Positions 8,732-13,564 of a DNA stretch of 13,564 bases are shown here, piece by piece (the first letter of the stretch is position 1; the number at the start of each line of letters is the position of its first letter). This DNA is from Cyclostephanos tholiformis (lineage: Eukaryota; Bacillariophyta; Thalassiosirophyceae; Thalassiosirales; Thalassiosiraceae), in assembly GCA_036939975.1 (NCBI GenBank), contig JALLPB010000734.1, forward strand, positions 1,527-15,090, given 5' to 3'. A program made the position numbers and the translations under genes. The notes under the pieces are model-generated. The model did not search any database. It had not been told where the DNA came from and saw nothing but the letters and a program-made list of their open reading frames with translations.

Positions 8732-11700
8732 ATGCCGAATGCCGACGACCTCCTCTTCCTCCTGCGCTTGATATCCGATTCCGATGGCCTACCAGTCGCC
8801 GACGAGTGGGGGGTGCGAAAGAGGTCGGCCTCGCGTGGAAGGCGAGCGGGCGACGGCGGCCGGGACGACCCGTCCTCGTCGTCGTCCTGGCGACGGACGC
8901 TCGCGGCCCTACCCGGACGACGGCGTGACATTGTAACGTCGTGCGGATCGCTTGTGAAAGCGATTTCGACGTTGCGGGACGAGGTCGACTCGCGGAGAAA
9001 GATGAGGAGAGGGCGGGGGAAGGATGGGGGGGGAATGGGCGGGAAGATGAGGCCCACCGTTCGCGACGGCCGATGGGGGAACGAATACGACAACGACGAA
9101 TATGACGGGAGGGGGGAGGAGAAGGAAGAGGAGGAGGCGATTTTCGCGGCATTGATGGGTGTCGAACGCGCCGCAACGACATTCAGGGAGCACGCGCGCG
9201 AATATCTCGAATCGTCATCGGGGGAAGGGGGGGGGCATCGCGCGATGATAAATGCCCTCCGTCGATTCTGGTGTCGTCGTACCGTCGCCGCCCACGCGAC
9301 GCCGCTCCCGTCGGAACTCGACCGAATCGGACGCATATTAGCCAGTCAATTGATCGATCAGATCGTTTTTGACTCGAAATTGGTCAATGCGATTAGTTCG
9401 TTCCTCGATGACGAGCTATATCGTCATGCCGGTATGTACGATGACGACAATGACAACTTCCACTTCGACTCGACGACTGCATCTGTGGAAAAATTACGAG
9501 TGTGGGGAGATGCCATGTCGCGCATGACGAGAATCGACAAATCTCTTTGGGACTTCGTTCGGAGGGAGATTCACGACGAGGCTATCGCTCGTGAATCGGA
9601 ACGAGAACGTTGGCGTGAGGAGGAGGTTGAGGAGGATGTCGAAGTGTATGTTGACGCTATTGGAGAGTTGGTCGGATACGGTGGCGAGGTGGCGCCCGAA
9701 TTTTTCAACGGAGAGCCCTCTACGCGCATCCTGACCTCCAATTATTCGATCGTTGTTCAAAATAGCTGTAAACATGACGATGTCGATGAACGCGTCGTGG
9801 ATGACGACGAAGGTCTCCGCGAACTGATCCTCGCGAGTGCTTCCGTGGAAGAGGCCGTGGAAAAATTCGCGCGATGGAATGCATCATCGTCGAATTGCTT
9901 GCGAGGAAAGAATATCCGCCCGTCTTTGATTATGACGTCGGTCCTCCTCGTGGGTGACGAGGGGAGCGGCAAGACCCATACGTTGGATTCAATCCAACGG
10001 CGCTATTCGTCGTCGTCGTCCTTGTCGTCGGACTCCGACTACCGCTCGTCGACTGGCGTCGAAATACTTAGGCCCGATCGAGTTAAAGATATGATGGGGA
10101 ACTCGATCGGCTCGACCGAGGATCGCATCGTTGCGCTCTTCGCGTGCGCCATGGACAGGGCGCGACGGGGTAGAAAATGCCTCGTCGTGCTCGACGACGT
10201 TGACCGGATATTTTCCCTTTCCAATGACGTCGACGTAGACAGCGCCGACGCCCAATATCACGTCAGTAGGAGGTGCAAAGCGCTCTTTGCGACGATACTC
10301 GACGCCGTCCGTGGACTACGGTTCTCATCGTTCGCCACCCCGGGCGCAGACGAGGGGCATTTGCTCCTCCTTTGCACCGCGAGGTCGCCTTGCAGCGAGG
10401 TGGCGGATCGATTCGATCGTGTATTAAAGATGGGTCGACCCGATGACGTGCGTCGGCGAGCGATGATCCTCTCGTGCCTGTCGCCCGAGAGAGCCGATCG
10501 TGGCGACGACATCGCCGTCGGCCATGATGCGATTGGGGACGAAACAAATGATGTCATCGAGTCGATGGTGTCGCTCGTCGCTCGCCATTCCGTCGGCAAA
10601 TCGGCATGCGAATTGGCGCAGTGCTGCCGGGAAGTTATGTTGAGATGCGCCGGACTCGCTAGCCCCGGGACAAAAGTGAGTGACTCGGACCTTTTGCAGC
10701 GGAGGCTGCACTGCCTCGACGAGATACTCCAGACGAAAACTCCCCTGTCGCTGCGTGTCGGCTCATTAGATGGCGTCGTCGATGTGAGAGTGTTCACGCC
10801 TGATGAGCTCCAGTCCCAACTAACAACGGACAAGAACGGCGACGTGATCATGCCTCTGCTTGGAAAAGATGCGGAACTAGCATACAGTGCGCTCATGAAC
10901 GTTGTTTTTACTCCTCTTTGTCGTTCAGACGAGATAAAGGCTTTGCTCTACGGAGGAGGAGGACCTGAATGCGACGATCGCGGCGTCACTAATGTGAGGC
11001 CGATACGAGTCGGGGCGCTGCTAACTGGGGCGCCGGGGGTTGGCAAGACCTCGCTTGCCTACCACTGTGCAGCCGTAGCCGCCAAAATGGCAAGGGTGTC
11101 GCTCCTTGACGTCAGCGCGACCTCGCTTGTACACAAGGAGCTAGGTGGATCAGAGCGCGCCGTCCGGAATCTCTTCGCCGCAGTTCGCGCAGCCGCACCG
11201 TGCGTGTTGCTTATCGACGGGATAGAGTCTGTCGCCTCCATACGCGGCAACGACACCACGACCGAGGGAACGATGGATCGAGTCCTATCGACGTTCCTTA
11301 CGGAGATGGACGGTATCGAGTATGGCGGGGAAGACGGCGCGTCGTCGTCGTACGGCGGCAACGTGGCGGTGATAGGTATTACCCACCGTCCCGATATGAT
11401 CGATCCGGCTTTGTTGCGTCCTGGAAGATTGGAGAAGACAATCACCCTCGGCGCCCCTGAATACGGAGCAAGGAGGGAGATAATCGCGCGGCAAATCGAG
11501 GATGCCACTTTCGATTTCTCGTCGGCGGGTTACTTCGACCCCAAGAACAAAGACGAGATATCAAGCTACCTCGCCAATGAAACGGCTGGCATGTCTGCGA
11601 TGGAAGTCATTGCAATATGCAGAGAGGCATCGATGGTGTGCCTGAGGGAGCTCAACTTTAAAACCATCACGAAGCCATCATTGACATACAATCATTTTCT

Positions 11701-11740
11701 GATTGCGATAACAGAATTGAAGGGCAAGGCAGGATTTTGA
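8732..11740 (+). CDS. Double AAA+ ATPase with degenerate catalytic sites
   Basis: Single-exon gene of 1002 residues with two AAA+ domains in tandem (type II). Residues 1-400 match nothing I recognise and contain charged low-complexity parts (about 96-138, 236-247, 296-306). D1 (about 400-560) has Walker A GDEGSGKT (408-415) and Walker B LVVLDD (484-489), with Asp at the usual Glu. D2 (about 755-985) has Walker A GAPGVGKT (766-773), a pore-loop and SERAVRNLF region, Walker B VLLIDGIES (825-833) with Gly830 replacing the catalytic Glu, GITHRPD (882-888) with His885 at the sensor-1 Asn, and the arginine-finger pair in LLRPGR (Arg896, Arg899). Members of this class (CDC48, NSF, PEX1, SPATA5) form hexameric unfoldases. 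Layout and the LDD Walker B of D1 recall PEX1, but PEX1 has an intact D2, so I leave the symbol empty. The start is the first ATG of the frame, in good context (AAAATGCC). Confidence 0.9.
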   Translation: MPNADDLLFLLRLISDSDGLPVADEWGVRKRSASRGRRAGDGGRDDPSSSSSWRRTLAALPGRRRDIVTSCGSLVKAISTLRDEVDSRRKMRRGRGKDGGGMGGKMRPTVRDGRWGNEYDNDEYDGRGEEKEEEEAIFAALMGVERAATTFREHAREYLESSSGEGGGHRAMINALRRFWCRRTVAAHATPLPSELDRIGRILASQLIDQIVFDSKLVNAISSFLDDELYRHAGMYDDDNDNFHFDSTTASVEKLRVWGDAMSRMTRIDKSLWDFVRREIHDEAIARESERERWREEEVEEDVEVYVDAIGELVGYGGEVAPEFFNGEPSTRILTSNYSIVVQNSCKHDDVDERVVDDDEGLRELILASASVEEAVEKFARWNASSSNCLRGKNIRPSLIMTSVLLVGDEGSGKTHTLDSIQRRYSSSSSLSSDSDYRSSTGVEILRPDRVKDMMGNSIGSTEDRIVALFACAMDRARRGRKCLVVLDDVDRIFSLSNDVDVDSADAQYHVSRRCKALFATILDAVRGLRFSSFATPGADEGHLLLLCTARSPCSEVADRFDRVLKMGRPDDVRRRAMILSCLSPERADRGDDIAVGHDAIGDETNDVIESMVSLVARHSVGKSACELAQCCREVMLRCAGLASPGTKVSDSDLLQRRLHCLDEILQTKTPLSLRVGSLDGVVDVRVFTPDELQSQLTTDKNGDVIMPLLGKDAELAYSALMNVVFTPLCRSDEIKALLYGGGGPECDDRGVTNVRPIRVGALLTGAPGVGKTSLAYHCAAVAAKMARVSLLDVSATSLVHKELGGSERAVRNLFAAVRAAAPCVLLIDGIESVASIRGNDTTTEGTMDRVLSTFLTEMDGIEYGGEDGASSSYGGNVAVIGITHRPDMIDPALLRPGRLEKTITLGAPEYGARREIIARQIEDATFDFSSAGYFDPKNKDEISSYLANETAGMSAMEVIAICREASMVCLRELNFKTITKPSLTYNHFLIAITELKGKAGF

Positions 11741-12759
11741 TTTTTTTGCACGGAGATAGATTTTCTTCATGAGCACCAACTACTGTTTTCGGACTAAGCA
11801 ATCGACATTGGTTGATGAGATGCCATTCTTGTGCATGTGAGAAACAGCGACCAGTATTTAGTAGATAGTCCTTGCGTCCTCATCTTTTTCCGAAACAAGG
11901 CATGTCGTTGTCGCCTCTTTGCATCTAAAGGATAAACCTTTGTTGACTAGCTTGTCATTGGTGCACCGATTGATGGCGATATAGTTAATCTTATGGTCAT
12001 TTTCAAAACATTCACCTTGGATAATATGGCTGCCATGTCAGCGAACATTTCCATGATCAATCTAGATGATCTTGCTTGTGATCGTTGTATAGCTCCTATT
12101 GGATTATCATGGATCATTTTCGATTGGAACGATATTGTCATTTAGGAGCGTATATAGATGACGTATGAAAGCCAGTAGCATACTCCTTGGAGCTCACAAC
12201 AGAATACCCATACACTATAAGCCCCATAAAGGACTATAAGGATGGACTCTGTCATATTCATGGACGATCCTGTATGGGGATTTAGTGGTAGGGTAGGTGG
12301 TAGGACCACCACCCGAAACCTACTTGGTCGGCCTCCTTTTGGTCGCCAAACGGCCGCCCCTCGAAGTCTTTATTCGTGCCACCCTGTTAGCAAGCCACGG
12401 ATAATGCGGCTGGATCCGAATCCGGCGACGAGGCAAGAATCGGGGCTATTTTTATGGGGGGGGGGGCGGGTTTTATGGTGTGTAGTTGGTAGGACTGCCT
12501 GAGTGTCGAACATTCGATCAACCCCTAGCCATTGTCTGACGGCCACCCCCCAGCATCATCAGCCGCACAACAAAATGAACTCATGTTGGACTGAGCGGTT
12601 TTGTCCCAATTGCACGGCGAGGCGGGTATTGGAACATTTATTAGTGGGGGGGGGGGATACTCAGAAAAAAAAATCGACCACCCTTCTTAGACACGGCCGT
12701 ATGAGCTCATGATAAAATGCAATGTAATTGACGGAAAATGTATAAAATATTAATATGTT
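11741..12759. other. AT-richer region without a confident gene
   Basis: This follows the AAA+ stop codon. A 64-codon plus-strand frame at 11951-12145 has coding-like composition (IGAPIDGDIVNLMVIF, then CDRC, ending DWNDIVI) but no ATG near its start and stops just upstream; it could be a relic or chance. A small hairpin GGTGGT-agg-ACCACC lies at 12296-12310. Long G-runs occur near 12455 and 12644. TATAAAAT at 12741-12748 is only 12 nt before the next ATG. No RNA gene is convincing. Confidence 0.45.
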
Positions 12760-13441
12760 ATGTCGCCCGTTGAGCATGAGCTCTGTCTCATCAACGTTTA
12801 TGATTTGACGGCATCGACGGCATGCCTCATCATTGATGATGAACTCCCTGTCACATCCGACTTGGGTAAACTCAAACTTGATGAGGAATGCTCTGAAATT
12901 ATGGAACTATTTAAGCAAATTTGCATGTGTGGTCCATTTGAACTTGAACCACCTCTCCTCCACTGTGGGCAATACCTTTGTGTCAAATGTCACAGTTGTC
13001 GCCATCATCATACGATCAAGCATGGTATGATTTGGGCATTTCCCCATCGATTTGATTCCGCAACACTCGTTCAGTTTCATATCATTATTCCCCATGGCGA
13101 TATTGTTCACCTGATTTATTTGAATATATGACACCACCACAAGAACAATAATTTTGAATCTCTTCCTTGGCATCCATCTGCCCCTCTCGACATACTTATG
13201 ACTGTCAATTTGCTCATTGACACAGCAAAATCCTTTAAGGCTGGACTTTCTATGGCTTTCATGAAAAAGCCTCACTGGTGTTTGACAATAAATTGCAAGC
13301 CCAATGATTCTGGAGAGCAAAGACACATTTCTCTTTCCAGTGCCTAAGCCATTAATGTTAGCAAATGAAACTAGTTTTGGGATTATTGTTGTCAGCGGTT
13401 TGGGTAAAATTATTGCTGTCGGCACAGGTAATTTATTGTAA
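12760..13441 (+). pseudogene. Possible decayed coding sequence, family unknown
   Basis: From ATG at 12760 the frame is open for 123 codons to TGA at 13129-13131. The same frame then stays open and coding-like for 71 more codons to TAA at 13345-13347. Just before that stop, a pyrimidine-rich CTCTTTCCAG (ends 13340) resembles an intron acceptor, and the next frame runs to TAA at 13439-13441 (PVPKPLMLANETSFG...AVGTGNLL). The first part is Cys/His-rich (CMCGPF, CGQYLCVKCHSCRHHH) but does not fit a standard zinc-finger or CCHC knuckle spacing. Base composition is more AT-rich than the five genes. It could be a decayed transposon gene, a pseudogene, or a gene with an unrecognised intron covering the TGA. 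The exactly in-register antisense frame (13425-12907, 172 codons) is an alternative. Confidence 0.3.
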
Positions 13442-13464
13442 AGAGAGTTTGTACTAGGATCTGC

Positions 13465-13532
13465 CGCAGCTAATATGATGTCGCAGCTAATATCGAATCT
13501 GCCCTAGAATCGATATTAGATGCCTAGAATCG
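13465..13532. repeat. Compact block of direct and inverted repeats
   Basis: A 12-nt direct repeat, cgcagctaatat, occurs at 13465-13476 and 13482-13493 (period 17). A perfect 10-nt inverted repeat, ctaatatcga at 13487-13496 and tcgatattag at 13510-13519, extends past one A-A mismatch by three more pairs (TCT/AGA) to a 5-nt loop. A 10-nt direct repeat, cctagaatcg, occurs at 13503-13512 and 13523-13532. The overlaps suggest a transposon terminus, a MITE-like element or a protein-binding cluster; the window ends 32 bases later. Confidence 0.7.
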
Positions 13533-13564
13533 GATTTACATGGAGTTTTCCTGCAACTATCCAC

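Noticed and set aside
8575..9336. 253-codon minus-strand open frame over the start of the AAA+ gene
   Set aside because: Shadow of the GC-rich coding strand; low-complexity Ser/Arg/Pro product, and the plus frame continues 1002 codons with clear motifs.
8732..11740. Naming the AAA+ protein PEX1 or NSF
   Set aside because: Architecture is compatible, but PEX1 needs an active D2 and NSF an active D1; here neither domain has a canonical Walker B, and the N-terminal region matches neither.
12480..12530. tRNA-like stretch (TAGTTGGTAGGA followed by ATTCGATCA)
   Set aside because: The A-box and B-box resemblances are only about 25 nt apart, there is no anticodon arm, and no acceptor stem pairs.
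1..13564. CRISPR array, prokaryotic operon, integron or phage signals
   Set aside because: Repeats are few and degenerate, genes have spliceosomal introns, and orientation alternates; all point to a eukaryotic nuclear chromosome.

Overview
The window looks like nuclear DNA of a photosynthetic stramenopile, most likely a diatom. Coding regions are GC-rich. Seven short spliceosomal introns (74 to 159 nt) can be placed, and six of them begin GTGAGT. The histidine enzyme is the fused glutaminase/cyclase form found in fungi and plants. This is an inference from gene content and intron style; no marker gene identifies the species.

Layout: five well-supported genes in strictly alternating orientation. 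(1) The 3' part of an ABCG-type half-transporter (+, 5 exons, 5' end cut off by the window). (2) Convergent to it, a type II membrane-anchored metzincin-like zinc metalloprotease (-, one exon). (3) Divergent from that, the bifunctional imidazole glycerol phosphate synthase HIS7 (+, 2 exons). (4) Convergent to HIS7, an Ala/Asp/Glu-rich protein with a central Arg/Glu-rich repeat block (-, 3 exons). (5) Divergent from that, a 1002-residue double AAA+ ATPase (+, one exon) whose second ATPase domain has lost catalytic residues. The two divergent gaps (3642-4430 and 8325-8731) probably hold shared promoters. The convergent gaps hold 3' flanks, with degenerate repeats in the first.

The last 1.8 kb (11741-13564) is visibly more AT-rich and has no confident gene. 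It holds a coding-like but interrupted stretch (12760-13441), overlapped by an antisense open frame, then a compact block of direct and inverted repeats (13465-13532). This may be a decayed mobile element or pseudogene; I cannot name a family.

The genes do not form a pathway together, which is ordinary for a eukaryotic chromosome. The most unusual item is the AAA+ protein. No classical prokaryotic-style system, CRISPR array, rRNA or convincing tRNA is visible.
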